Source: Streptomyces sp. NBC_01237
GTDB taxonomy: Bacteria; Actinomycetota; Actinomycetes; Streptomycetales; Streptomycetaceae
Direction: 5' to 3'
DNA: 64,000 nucleotides
Assembly (NCBI RefSeq): GCF_035917275.1
Contig: NZ_CP108508.1
Location: 3,472,001 to 3,536,000, forward strand
Numbering within the stretch: the stretch's first letter is position 1; each line of letters starts with the position of its first letter. The notes under the pieces are model-generated. The model searched no databases. It saw only the letters and a program-made list of their open reading frames with translations, and was not told where the DNA came from. Made by a program: the position numbers and the translations under genes. Shown here one piece after another: positions 14,146 to 25,389 of the stretch.

Positions 14146-16674
14146 ATGTTCCGTACCGCCCTGCGCAATGTGCTCGCGCACAAGGCCAGGCTGCTGATGA
14201 CCGTGCTCGCCGTCATGCTCGGCGTAGCCTTCGTCTCCGGCACCCTGGTCTTCACCGACACCCTCGGCAACGCCTTCCGCAACCAGTCGGCCAAGAGCTA
14301 CGACAACGTCGCCGTCGCCATCACCACCTACGCCGACCAGCGCGACGAGAAGACCCAAGGCATCGACGACGCCACCCTGGAGAAGATCCAGGCCCTGGAC
14401 GGCGTGGCGAGCGCCACCGGCCGGGTCTCCGGCTTCGCCGGGGTCGCCGACCCGGACGGCAAGCTCATCGGCAACGGCTGGTCCAACACCGGCGGCAACT
14501 TCGCCCCCGGCAAGGACGGCAAGGACGCCGCGTACACCTTCACCGAGGGCACCGGCCCGGTGAAGGCCGGCACCATCGCCCTGGACAAGGACACCGCGAG
14601 CAAGGGCAAGTACCGCGTCGGAGACCCGGTGCGGGTCGCCACCAACGGGCCGGTGAAGGAGTACACCCTCGCCGGTGTCTTCACCACCGAGGACGGCGCG
14701 GTCAACGCGGGCGGCAGCCTGGTCCTGTTCGACACCACGGTCGCGCAGAAGCTCTACCTCAAGCCCGGCGTCTTCCAGGACGTCACCGTGACCGCCGCGG
14801 CCGGCACATCGGACCAGAAGCTGCTGTCCGCCCTGGAACCGCTGCTGCCCAAGGACGCCTCCGCCCAGACCGGCGCCGCACTCGCCGACGAGCAGGCCGA
14901 GCAGATCGAGAACGGCCTCGGGGCCCTCAACGGGATGCTGCTCGCCTTCGCGGGCATCGCCCTCTTCGTCGGTGTCTTCCTGATCGCCAACACCTTCACC
15001 ATGCTGGTGGCCCAGCGCACCAAGGAACTGGCCCTGATGCGGGCGGTCGGCGCCTCCCGCAGCCAGGTGAAGCGTTCCGTCCTGCTCGAAGCGGCCGTGG
15101 TCGGCGCGATCGCCTCGGTGATCGGCTTCGTGCTCGGTCTCGGCCTCGCCATCGGTCTGCGCTCCGCGATGAGCCTGCTCGGCGGGAAGATCCCGGCCGG
15201 CCCGCTGGTCGTCTCCCCCACCGCGGTCGCCGCGGCCTTCACCGTCGGCATCGTGATCACCGTGCTCGCCGCCTGGCTGCCCGCCCGTCGCGCCGCGAAG
15301 ATCGCGCCGGTGGCGGCGATGAGCAGTGTGCACGCGGTGGCCACCACCAAGTCCCTGGTCGTACGGAACTCGATCGGCGGAGTCCTCGGCCTGATCGGCG
15401 CGGCGGCCATCGTCGCGGGCGCCTCGGCGGCCGGCACGAACGGCCGCTACACCGTCGCGGCCGGTGCCTTCTTCGCCCTGATCGCCGTCATCGTGCTCAT
15501 CCCGCTGCTGTCGCGGCCGGTGATCGCCCTGGTGCGGCCGCTGCTGATGAAGCTGTTCGGCGTCTCCGGCAAGCTGGCCGCGCAGAACGCGGTCCGTAAC
15601 CCGCGGCGTACCGGAGCCACGGCCTCCGCCCTGGCGATCGGGCTGACCCTCGTCACCGGGATCTCGGTGCTCGGCGTCACCCTCGGCCAGGCGGTCGACC
15701 GGATGACGACGGACAACATCAAGGCCGACTACATGGTCTCGATGGCCAGCGGCGGCATGCTGGACCAGTCGGCGCTCAGCGCCCTGGAGAAGGCCGACGG
15801 GGTCTCCGCGATCTCCCCGCAGCAGTCCTTCTCCCTGTGGGTCGGCGAGGACTACCACTCGGCCTCCGGAGTGACCCCCGGCGATGTGGAGAAGGTCTTC
15901 TCGCTGGAGACGGTCTCCGGCTCGCTGGGATCGCTGAACGACGGCGAGGTCGCGGTCGGCAGCAAGACCGCGAAGTCGAACGGCTGGAAGACCGGCGACA
16001 CCCTCCCGGTGAAGTTCGAGGACGAGAAGAAGGGGAAGCTGAAGATCGGCGCCCTCTACGAGGAGAACGACTTCCTCTCGCCCTTCCTGCTGCCGAAGGA
16101 CATCGTCAACGCGCACACCCCGCAGGCGGACATCCGCGAGATCTGGCTCAAGATGGACGGCGGCGCCACCGCGGCCAACGAGAAGTCCGTGGTGGACGCG
16201 CTGGGTGACAACCCGGCGATGAGCATCAAGGACCGGGCGGACATCCGGGACATGTTCGGCGGCATGGTCAACATCGCGCTGAACATCATGTACGGACTGC
16301 TGGCGATGGCCCTGATCATCGCGGTGCTGGGTGTCATCAACACGCTGGCGATGTCGGTGTTCGAGCGTCAGCAGGAGATCGGCATGCTGCGGGCGATCGG
16401 CCTCGACAAGCGCCGGGTCAAGCGCATGATCCGCCTGGAGGCCGTGGTCATCTCGGTCTTCGGCGCGGTGATCGGTGTCGTGCTCGGAACGTTCCTGGGC
16501 TGGGCGATCGGTCAGACCCTGGCCGCCGAGATCCCGGACTACGCCCTGGTCATCCCGTGGGACCGCCTCGCGCTCTTCCTCGTGCTCGCCGGGCTGGTGG
16601 GCGTGCTGGCCTCGCTGTGGCCGGCCCGCAGCGCCGCGAAGCTGAACATGCTGACGGCGATCAAGACCGAATAG
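14146..16674 (+). CDS. FtsX-like ABC transporter permease
   Basis: This 842-residue membrane protein has an N-terminal membrane helix (residues about 17-38), a large extracytoplasmic domain to about 255, three helices of a first FtsX domain (about 265-410), and further helices near 415-480. A second extracytoplasmic domain and a second FtsX domain lie at about 700 to 842. Each FtsX block has the typical ELALMRAVGASRSQVKR or EIGMLRAIGLDKRRVKR cytosolic helix. It forms the permease dimer for the preceding ATPase. The pair is conserved beside this locus in Streptomyces. Confidence 0.93.
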   Translation: MFRTALRNVLAHKARLLMTVLAVMLGVAFVSGTLVFTDTLGNAFRNQSAKSYDNVAVAITTYADQRDEKTQGIDDATLEKIQALDGVASATGRVSGFAGVADPDGKLIGNGWSNTGGNFAPGKDGKDAAYTFTEGTGPVKAGTIALDKDTASKGKYRVGDPVRVATNGPVKEYTLAGVFTTEDGAVNAGGSLVLFDTTVAQKLYLKPGVFQDVTVTAAAGTSDQKLLSALEPLLPKDASAQTGAALADEQAEQIENGLGALNGMLLAFAGIALFVGVFLIANTFTMLVAQRTKELALMRAVGASRSQVKRSVLLEAAVVGAIASVIGFVLGLGLAIGLRSAMSLLGGKIPAGPLVVSPTAVAAAFTVGIVITVLAAWLPARRAAKIAPVAAMSSVHAVATTKSLVVRNSIGGVLGLIGAAAIVAGASAAGTNGRYTVAAGAFFALIAVIVLIPLLSRPVIALVRPLLMKLFGVSGKLAAQNAVRNPRRTGATASALAIGLTLVTGISVLGVTLGQAVDRMTTDNIKADYMVSMASGGMLDQSALSALEKADGVSAISPQQSFSLWVGEDYHSASGVTPGDVEKVFSLETVSGSLGSLNDGEVAVGSKTAKSNGWKTGDTLPVKFEDEKKGKLKIGALYEENDFLSPFLLPKDIVNAHTPQADIREIWLKMDGGATAANEKSVVDALGDNPAMSIKDRADIRDMFGGMVNIALNIMYGLLAMALIIAVLGVINTLAMSVFERQQEIGMLRAIGLDKRRVKRMIRLEAVVISVFGAVIGVVLGTFLGWAIGQTLAAEIPDYALVIPWDRLALFLVLAGLVGVLASLWPARSAAKLNMLTAIKTE

Positions 16675-16699
16675 CCCGCGCCGGGGGCCCGAGGGGCAA

Positions 16700-16752
16700 G
16701 GGGAGGGCCCGGTGACCGCCGCACGCGGTCACCGGCCCCTCCCCCCTTTTTT
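16700..16752. terminator. Strong intrinsic terminator between convergent genes
   Basis: A long stem (GGGGAGGG...GGTGACCGC pairing with GCGGTCACC...CCCCTCCCC) around a short loop is followed by a run of six T at 16747-16752. It can serve the permease gene and, on the other strand, the CFA-synthase-like gene. Confidence 0.85.
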
Positions 16753-16770
16753 ACGTCCCGTACGTGGGCC

Positions 16771-18075
16771 TCAGCCGGTCGCCGAAGCCGTCCAGGCGCG
16801 GGCGCGCAACGGCATACGGGCGCCGCCGCCCTCCGTCGGGCGCACCACGAGGATCTGGTTGACCCCGATCTTGTTGTGCTCGAAGGAGAGCGCGGAGGCG
16901 GCCATGTACAGCCGCCAGACCCTGGCCCGGCCGGGCGAGGTGGCCCGTACCGCCTGTTGCCAGTGCTGCTCCAGGTTGGCCACCCAGCGGCGCAGGGTGA
17001 GCGCGTAGTGCTCACGGATGGCCTCGACGTCGCGGACCTCGAACCCGGCCTCTTCGAGGGTGCCCACGGTCCGGCCCACCGGGGCGAGTTCGCCGTCGGG
17101 GAAGACGTACGCGTCGATGAACTCGTCGATGCGGTAGGCGTCCTCGTCCCTCTCGGGTCGGCGGGCGATCTGGTGGTTGAGGAGCCGGCCGCCGGGCTTG
17201 AGGAGCGCGTAGAGGTCGTCGGCGTATTCGCGGTAGCGGACCGAGCCGACGTGTTCGGCCATCCCGATCGACGAGATGGCGTCGTACGGGCCGTCCCTGA
17301 CGTCCCGGTAGTCCTGGACCCGGATCTCGATCCGGTCGGTCAGGCCCTCCTCCGCGATGCGCTTCCTGGCGTAGGCGGCCTGTTCGATGGAGAGGGTCAC
17401 TCCGGTGACGCGGGCGCCGTACTCACGGGCCGCGTGGATGGCCATGGAGCCCCAGCCGCAGCCGACGTCCAGAAGCCGGTCGCCCTCCTTCAGCGCGAGC
17501 TTGCGGCAGACCAGGTCGAGCTTGTCGCGCTGGGCGTCCTCCAGGCTCCCGCCGTCCTCCCAGTAGGCGCAGGAGTAGACCATGGAGGGGCCGAGGACCA
17601 GTTCGTAGAAATCGTTGCCCACGTCGTAGTGGTGGCTGATGGCCTTCTTGTCGCGCCGCTTGGTGTGCATGGCGCCGGTGCGGCGGCGGACCTCCTCGGC
17701 CGGCGGGGCCGGCGGGGGCCAGGGGCCGGCCAGTTCGACGAGACCCCGCGCGAAGGCCCTGACCCCGGGGTCGCGGAGCGGGTGTACGGAGTCCTTCTCG
17801 TCGGACCCGCGTTCCCAGAGGAGCCCGGCGAGGTGGTCCAGGGCCTCGTACAGATTTCCTTCGACATCGATCTCTCCGGCCACCCAGGCACGGGCCAGGC
17901 CCAGTTCGCCCGGCTTCCAGAGCAGGCGGCGCAGGGCGCGGCGGTGGCGGATCACGAGGGTGGGGGCACCCGGCGGTCCGGATTCGCTGCCGTCCCAGGC
18001 CCGGATACGGACCGGTAGGGGCTTTCCCAGCAACTCTTCGGCGAGAGCGGTCAGCCGCGATGCGGCGTCTGCCAT
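16771..18075 (-). CDS. Cyclopropane-fatty-acyl-phospholipid synthase family methyltransferase
   Basis: This 434-residue enzyme transfers a methylene or methyl group from S-adenosylmethionine to unsaturated acyl chains of membrane lipids. SAM-binding motif I is LDVGCGWGSMAIHAA near residue 200, followed by VTGVTLSIEQAAYAR. The substrate-side HHYDVGNDFYELVLGPSMVYSCAYW, near residue 150, is the hallmark of CFA synthases. The N-terminal ~140 residues match the accessory domain of the family. The ATG at 18075 has GGAGG upstream. Without experiment it could be a cyclopropane synthase or a related fatty acid C-methyltransferase. Confidence 0.88.
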   Translation of the reverse strand: MADAASRLTALAEELLGKPLPVRIRAWDGSESGPPGAPTLVIRHRRALRRLLWKPGELGLARAWVAGEIDVEGNLYEALDHLAGLLWERGSDEKDSVHPLRDPGVRAFARGLVELAGPWPPPAPPAEEVRRRTGAMHTKRRDKKAISHHYDVGNDFYELVLGPSMVYSCAYWEDGGSLEDAQRDKLDLVCRKLALKEGDRLLDVGCGWGSMAIHAAREYGARVTGVTLSIEQAAYARKRIAEEGLTDRIEIRVQDYRDVRDGPYDAISSIGMAEHVGSVRYREYADDLYALLKPGGRLLNHQIARRPERDEDAYRIDEFIDAYVFPDGELAPVGRTVGTLEEAGFEVRDVEAIREHYALTLRRWVANLEQHWQQAVRATSPGRARVWRLYMAASALSFEHNKIGVNQILVVRPTEGGGARMPLRARAWTASATG

Positions 18076-18290
18076 GGCGCACACCTCCGTGGTGGTGTTT
18101 CCCAAATATGCCAAAATTCGCATAACCATGCCCATAACCCCGCCACGACACCTCGGCGCCGCGACGGGACACCTGCGTCAACTGTCTCCGGACCGCATGC
18201 CATCCCGCTACATGGCAATGGATCGGCAAAGCGCATGTATCCGGCATGTATCACCGGGATTCCGGGCCACCGCCGCCGAGGACCGCACGG

Positions 18291-18415
18291 CCGGGAGCGC
18301 ACGGGGCCGGGGCACACGGAGATGGGCCGGGAGCGCACGGGGCCGGGGCGCACGGTCACGCCCCGGGAGCACACGGGCCGGGAGCGCGCGGTCGCGCCGG
18401 GGAGCGCACGGCGCC
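18291..18415. repeat. Degenerate tandem repeat, GGGAGCGCACGGGGCCGGGG-like unit
   Basis: Four to five imperfect copies of a unit of roughly 28 to 36 bases, built on GGGAGCGCACGG and GGCCGGG, follow each other. They are non-coding on both strands as far as can be seen. Confidence 0.6.
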
Positions 18416-18450
18416 AGAACGCGCCGGTGGACCGGAGGGCGCGGATACGC

Positions 18451-18492
18451 CGAAGGGGCCGTCCGCACCACGGATGGCGGACGGCCCCTTCG
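18451..18492 (-). terminator. Perfect 16-bp hairpin downstream of the NDH-2 gene
   Basis: CGAAGGGGCCGTCCGC (18451-18466) and its exact complement (18477-18492) enclose a 10-base loop, about 40 bases after the stop of the minus-strand NADH dehydrogenase gene. Confidence 0.75.
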
Positions 18493-18533
18493 GGCGTCGT
18501 ACAGGAGGTTCCGGCGGGCCGGAACCGGCGGAG

Positions 18534-19925
18534 CTAGGAAGCCTTGGCCTTCTCGCCCTTGGCGTCCTGGGTCACGGCGGCCGGAGCCGGAGCCGGCTTG
18601 GCGGCCTCGTAGAACTCCTCGCGCGGCGTCTCCATGGCGCCGAGCGAGACGACCTCGCGCTTGAGGAACATCGCCAGGGTCCAGTCGGCGAAGATCCGGA
18701 TCTTACGGTTCCAGGTCGGCATCGCCATGCCGTGGTAGCCGCGGTGCATGTACCAGGCGAGACGGCCCTTGAGCTTGATCTTCACCTTGCCCATGACGAT
18801 CATCGCGACGCCCTTGTGCAGCCCGAGACCGGCGACCGCACCCTTGTTGGCGTGGCTGTACTCCTTCTGCGGGAAGCCCCGCATACCGGAGATGACGTTG
18901 TCGCCGAGGACCTTGGCCTGACGCAGCGCGTGCTGGGCGTTGGGCGGGCACCAGGCGTTCGGGTTGCCGGCCTTGCGGCCGACCAGGTCCGGAACCTGGG
19001 CGTTGTCGCCCGCGGCCCAGATGTAGTCGGTGCCCTGCACCTGGAGCTTCTCGGAGGTGTCCACGTGGCCACGCGGGCCGAGCGGCAGACCGAAGCGCGC
19101 GAGCGCCGGGTTCGGCTTCACACCGGCGGTCCACACGATGGTGTTGGAGTCGACCTCAAGGCCGTTCTTCAGCACGACGCGACCGTCGACGCAGGAGTCC
19201 ATGGAGGTGGAGAGGTAGATCTCCACGCCGCGGCCCTCAAGGTGCTCCTTGCCGTAGGCGCCCAGCTTCGGGCCGACCTCGGGAAGGATCTTGTCGGCGG
19301 CGTCGACGAGGATGAAGCGCATGTCCTCGCGCTTCACGTTCGTGTAGTACTTCGACGCGTCGCGGGCCATGTCCTCGACCTCGCCGATGGTCTCCGCGCC
19401 GGCGAAACCGCCACCCACGAAGACGAACGTGAGCGCCCTGCGGCGCACCTCGTCGTCGGTCGTCGAGTCAGCCTTGTCCAGCTGCTCCAGGACGTGGTTG
19501 CGCAGGCCGATGGACTCCTCGATGCCCTTCATGCCGATGCCCTGCTCGGCGAGGCCGGGGATCGGGAAGGTGCGCGAGACCGCGCCCATCGCGATGACGA
19601 GGTAGTCGAAGGGCAGCTCGTAGGCCTCGCCGACGAGCGGCGCGACCGTGGCGACCTTGCGGTCCTGGTCAATGGTCGTGACTCGGCCGGTGAGGACCTC
19701 GGCCTTGGGCAGCACGCGTCGCAGCGGGACGACGACATGCCGAGGCGAGATGCTGCCGGCAGCAGCTTCGGGGAGGAAGGGCTGGTACGTCATGTACGAG
19801 CGCGGGTCGACGACCGTGACGGTCGCCTCTCCGTAGCGCATCTTCTTGAGAATGCGTCGAGCTGCGTACAGGCCTACGTACCCACCGCCTACAACGAGGA
19901 TCCTGGGACGCTCCGTGGTGCTCAT
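18534..19925 (-). CDS. ndh: Type II NADH:quinone oxidoreductase (NDH-2)
   Basis: This 463-residue flavoprotein oxidises NADH and passes electrons to menaquinone at the inner face of the membrane without pumping protons. The first dinucleotide fold is ILVVGGGYVGLYAARRI (FAD), and the second is FVFVGGGFAGAETIGE (NADH). The conserved TYQPFLPEAAAG and IWAAGDNAQVP segments are present. A C-terminal amphipathic region near residues 390 to 440 (WYMHRGYHGMAMP, WTLAMFLKREVVSL) would attach it to the membrane. The start is the ATG at 19925. A Lys/Ala-rich tail is typical of Streptomyces homologues. Confidence 0.93.
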   Translation of the reverse strand: MSTTERPRILVVGGGYVGLYAARRILKKMRYGEATVTVVDPRSYMTYQPFLPEAAAGSISPRHVVVPLRRVLPKAEVLTGRVTTIDQDRKVATVAPLVGEAYELPFDYLVIAMGAVSRTFPIPGLAEQGIGMKGIEESIGLRNHVLEQLDKADSTTDDEVRRRALTFVFVGGGFAGAETIGEVEDMARDASKYYTNVKREDMRFILVDAADKILPEVGPKLGAYGKEHLEGRGVEIYLSTSMDSCVDGRVVLKNGLEVDSNTIVWTAGVKPNPALARFGLPLGPRGHVDTSEKLQVQGTDYIWAAGDNAQVPDLVGRKAGNPNAWCPPNAQHALRQAKVLGDNVISGMRGFPQKEYSHANKGAVAGLGLHKGVAMIVMGKVKIKLKGRLAWYMHRGYHGMAMPTWNRKIRIFADWTLAMFLKREVVSLGAMETPREEFYEAAKPAPAPAAVTQDAKGEKAKAS

Positions 19926-20374
19926 GCCATCGAGTATCCACCCCCCTCCGAGGGGGTGCTCGTGAGCCCCTTCACAAGGTATCGGGCCACCTCTGCTACA
20001 CTTCGCCGCCCACGTGACCCAGGTCATGATGTCGCGGGGGAACCACCAGGCGGTGGCGAACGTTGTTCACCGCTTGTGAGCTGGCCCTTGGCCCTTGATG
20101 CCGGGCAAACCACCCCCCGGATTCATCCGCGCGCAACACGCCCGGAACACGCCCCCACCCCCTCCGCGAGCCCCGCCGCGCGACCCGCACGGCCCCTTGG
20201 GCGCCGAACTGCGCCCAACGGGGCCGAATTCCTTGTGAAGAAGTTCACGAACTTCGTCGCGGCGCGCCCCCGAAGGGGCCCTCCGGACCGCCCGCGGGGG
20301 CCTGTCGACGGCTCAAAGGTGCAGGCGACGGTGCGTTTGAGCCCTCGGTGAGCGCGGGCCGCGCACAGGTGGTG
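19926..20374. other. Gene-free interval upstream of NDH-2
   Basis: No gene is supported. The interval should carry the NDH-2 promoter near its left side. Close to the right end, GGCTCAAA...TTTGAGCC (about 20310-20342) could form a hairpin that terminates the minus-strand exopolyphosphatase transcript. Confidence 0.45.
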
Positions 20375-21328
20375 TCAGCCGGCGTGCGACGCCGCCGACC
20401 AGGCGATGCCGTCCAGGATGTCGTGTTCGCTGACGACGACCTCCTGAGCCCCGGTCCGCTTCATCACGGCGAGCAGGACGAGCGCTCCGGAGGTGATCAC
20501 GTCGACCCGGCCGGGGTGCATCGCGGGGATCGCGGCGCGCTCCTCGTGCGTCGAGGAGAGCAGGCGTCCGGTGATCTCCTGGACCTGCTCGAAGGAGATC
20601 CGGGAGTGGTGGATGGCCGCCGGGTCGTACTCCGTGAGCCCCAGCGCGATCGCGGCCACCGTGGTGACCGTGCCGGCCAGGCCGACGAGGGTGGCGGCCT
20701 CACCGATCGGGACGGTCTCCTGCGCGAGGTCCAGCGCGGCGTCGATGTCCGCACGGATCGCGGTGACCGCGCCGTGGGTGGGCGGGTCGACGACGACTCC
20801 GTCGCGTACGAGATGGCGCTCCGTCATCCGTACGCAGCCGATGTCCACGGACCGGGCGGCACGGACCTCGTCGTCGCCGACGACGAACTCGGTGGAGCCG
20901 CCGCCGATGTCGACCACGAGGTAGGGCTTGGCGAGGTGGTCGCCGCCGGCCAGTTCCTTGGTGGCGCCGAGGAAGGAGAGTTCGGCCTCCTGGTCGCCGC
21001 TGATCACCTCCGGCTCGACGCCGAGGATGTCCAGGACGCCGCGGACGAACTCGCCGCTGTTCTCGGCGTCACGGGAGGCGGACGTGGCGACGAAGCGGAC
21101 GCGTTCGGCGCCGAGCTCCTCGATCACCGCCGCGTACTCGCGGCAGGCGGCGAAGGTGCGCTCCAGCGCCTCGGGGGCGAGCCGGCCGGTCCGGTCGACG
21201 CCCTGGCCGAGCCGGACGATCTGCATCCGCCGGTCGAGCTCGACGATCTCGCCGGTGGCGGGGTCCGCGTCGGCGACGAGCAGCCGGATGGAGTTGGTCC
21301 CGCAGTCGATGGCGGCGACCCGGGTCAC
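20375..21328 (-). CDS. Ppx/GppA-family exopolyphosphatase or pppGpp phosphatase
   Basis: This 317-residue protein belongs to the actin-like ASKHA phosphatases. The phosphate-1 motif is AAIDCGTNSIRLLVAD at the start and the phosphate-2 motif is LVVDIGGGSTEFVVG near residue 140. A third motif (LVGLAGTVTTVAAI) also fits. It would remove terminal phosphates from polyphosphate or convert pppGpp to ppGpp. It starts with GTG at 21328, overlapping the preceding gene's stop by four bases, so it is coupled to the DUF501 gene. It is the short, single-domain form typical of actinobacteria. Confidence 0.9.
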   Translation of the reverse strand: MTRVAAIDCGTNSIRLLVADADPATGEIVELDRRMQIVRLGQGVDRTGRLAPEALERTFAACREYAAVIEELGAERVRFVATSASRDAENSGEFVRGVLDILGVEPEVISGDQEAELSFLGATKELAGGDHLAKPYLVVDIGGGSTEFVVGDDEVRAARSVDIGCVRMTERHLVRDGVVVDPPTHGAVTAIRADIDAALDLAQETVPIGEAATLVGLAGTVTTVAAIALGLTEYDPAAIHHSRISFEQVQEITGRLLSSTHEERAAIPAMHPGRVDVITSGALVLLAVMKRTGAQEVVVSEHDILDGIAWSAASHAG

Positions 21329-21882
21329 CGGCCCGCCCCCTCGTCGGCCGGCGCGCTGGAGGGCGCCTCGCACGGCGTGACGCACGGGCCCTTCGCCCAC
21401 CACTCGGGCAGCATCGCGATCGCCTCGTCGCCGAGCGGGTTCACTCCGGGGCCCGCGGCCAGGGAGTGACCGACCAGGACGTGCAGGCACTTCACCCGGT
21501 CCGGCATGCCTCCCGCGCTCGGGAAGCCCTCCAGGACCTCGATGGCGTCACGGCGGGCGAGGTAGTCCTCGTGCGCCCCGCGGTAGGCCGCGGCCAGCTC
21601 GGGGTCGGACCGGAGCCGCTCGGTCATCTCCTTCATGACCCCATTGGCCTCCAGCGTCCCGATCGCCGACGCCGCACGCGGACAGGTCAGGTAGTACGTC
21701 GTCGGGAACGGCGTGCCGTCCTCCAGACGGGGCTGCGTCTCGACCACGTCCGGATTGCCGCACGGGCAACGGTGCGCGATGGCCCGCAGCCCGCGCGGCG
21801 GGCGGCCGAGCTGCTGCTCGAACGCGGCGATGTCCGCGTCGGTGGGCGTGGTGGACTCGGTCTGCGGAGGGGGCGTTTCCAT
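21325..21882 (-). CDS. DUF501 family protein
   Basis: This 185-residue protein matches the DUF501 family, conserved in actinobacteria between divIC and ppx. Recognisable segments are QLGRPPRGLRAIAHRCPCGNPDVVETQPRL near residue 25 to 55, TYYLTCPRA, and KCLHVLVGHSLAAGPGVNPLGDEAI near the C-terminus. The CPCG and conserved Cys/His suggest a metal or structural site. The biochemical function is not known. The operon position hints at envelope or phosphate metabolism. Confidence 0.85.
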   Translation of the reverse strand: METPPPQTESTTPTDADIAAFEQQLGRPPRGLRAIAHRCPCGNPDVVETQPRLEDGTPFPTTYYLTCPRAASAIGTLEANGVMKEMTERLRSDPELAAAYRGAHEDYLARRDAIEVLEGFPSAGGMPDRVKCLHVLVGHSLAAGPGVNPLGDEAIAMLPEWWAKGPCVTPCEAPSSAPADEGAGR

Positions 21883-21905
21883 GCCTGCCTAGGTTCTGCT
21901 CGACG

Positions 21906-21972
21906 TTTGCTCGAAAGATGCTGCTCAAAAGGTGCTGCTCAAGGGTGCCGCTCGAAGCCGCCGCTCGGAAAC
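21906..21972. repeat. Short tandem repeat, GGTGCTGCTCAAA-like unit
   Basis: About five imperfect copies of a 12 to 14-base unit (GATGCTGCTCAAAA, GGTGCTGCTCAAG, GGTGCCGCTCGAA, GCCGCCGCTCGGAA) fill the gap between the divIC-like and DUF501 genes. Confidence 0.6.
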
Positions 21973-21989
21973 CGCGGCCCGGAGACGGG

Positions 21990-22460
21990 TCAGTCGCGGT
22001 CGGCGGTGTCCACGCCGTCCCAGAGGTTCGAGTGCCAGGGGCGGTCCGCCGCGCCCGGCTCTCCGCGGCGGTCCTCGGCCGCGTCGGGATCGGCCACCGT
22101 GTAGCCGGTCTCGCCGGGGAGTACGTAATGGAGGTGCTCCCGGGCCAGTCGCCTGATGTACGCGTCGTCCTGGAGCCGCGCCTTCTCGTCGCGCAGTTCC
22201 TCGGTCCGCCGGCCCGCCTCCTGGGACAGCCGCTCCTGATCGGCGATCTCGTCGCGCTGGGAGACGTACTGCCGCATGGGGTACGCGAGCGCGACCACCA
22301 GGGAGCAGACGATCAGGGCCAGGAACGCGGCCCGGCCGGTGAGCCGGGAGCGGTGCGCCTGGCGGCGGTTCTGGGACCGGTAGACGCGGGCCGCGGTCTG
22401 CTCGCCGAGCAGTCGCAGCCTGGTCGCGGTGGAGAACCGGTCGCGGTCCTTCCCGGCCAT
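21990..22460 (-). CDS. divIC: Septum formation initiator protein (DivIC/FtsB family)
   Basis: This 156-residue bitopic membrane protein has a basic cytosolic N-terminus of about 45 residues, one membrane helix (AAFLALIVCSLVVALAYPM, about residues 44-62), and an extracytoplasmic coiled coil (QRDEIADQERLSQEAGRRTEELRDEKARL). It then carries the DDAYIRRLAREHLHYVLPGE segment typical of the family. It would bridge FtsL and FtsQ in the divisome; in Streptomyces it supports sporulation septation. The position between eno and DUF501 is conserved in the genus. Confidence 0.9.
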   Translation of the reverse strand: MAGKDRDRFSTATRLRLLGEQTAARVYRSQNRRQAHRSRLTGRAAFLALIVCSLVVALAYPMRQYVSQRDEIADQERLSQEAGRRTEELRDEKARLQDDAYIRRLAREHLHYVLPGETGYTVADPDAAEDRRGEPGAADRPWHSNLWDGVDTADRD

Positions 22461-22585
22461 GTCTCCCGCCTCCCCATTACGCACGTCCGTCCCCGCACAC
22501 GGTACGGGACCGAGTGCGGGGACGGACGGAGGCTGGTGCCTCGAACCCCCGAAGGGCCGGTGACCGGCCCCCGGGTGCCGGGGTG

Positions 22586-25105
<2,520 letters not shown>

Positions 25106-25389
25106 CCCTTCGACCGACGGCAGGATTCGGCGTGACGGTCGACGGGGCCCGCGGTGCGAGCGGTTCCGACCGTAAACACAGGCAACCCCTACATTCAAAG
25201 ATGGACATACCGGTCAATCGCCCCTTACTTGACCTCACTGAAGTGACGTTTCCGCAGGTCGGGGGCAATGCGGACGGATCCGGCGGACGAGACACGCCAG
25301 TTGAAGCAAAGAGACCCATGTCTCACTTACGCATAAGTGGACATAGGCCCCTGAACTACCCCGGTTTTCGGGGTGTTTTCCGCATGCGA
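25106..25389. other. Intergenic region with rpfA promoter
   Basis: No gene is supported in this 284-base gap. Its AT-richer part near 25180-25350 probably holds the rpfA promoter and the 3' end of the next transcript. Confidence 0.45.

Larger units (their letters stand above)
18076..18533. other. Gene-free interval with degenerate tandem repeats and a terminator
   Basis: No gene is supported in this 458-base interval. It holds the promoter region of the CFA-like gene, a degenerate repeat block (18291-18415) and the terminator for the NDH-2 gene (18451-18492). Confidence 0.6.

Noticed and set aside
18291..18415. CRISPR array in the repeat block after the CFA-like gene
   Set aside because: Units follow without unique spacers and have no constant period.
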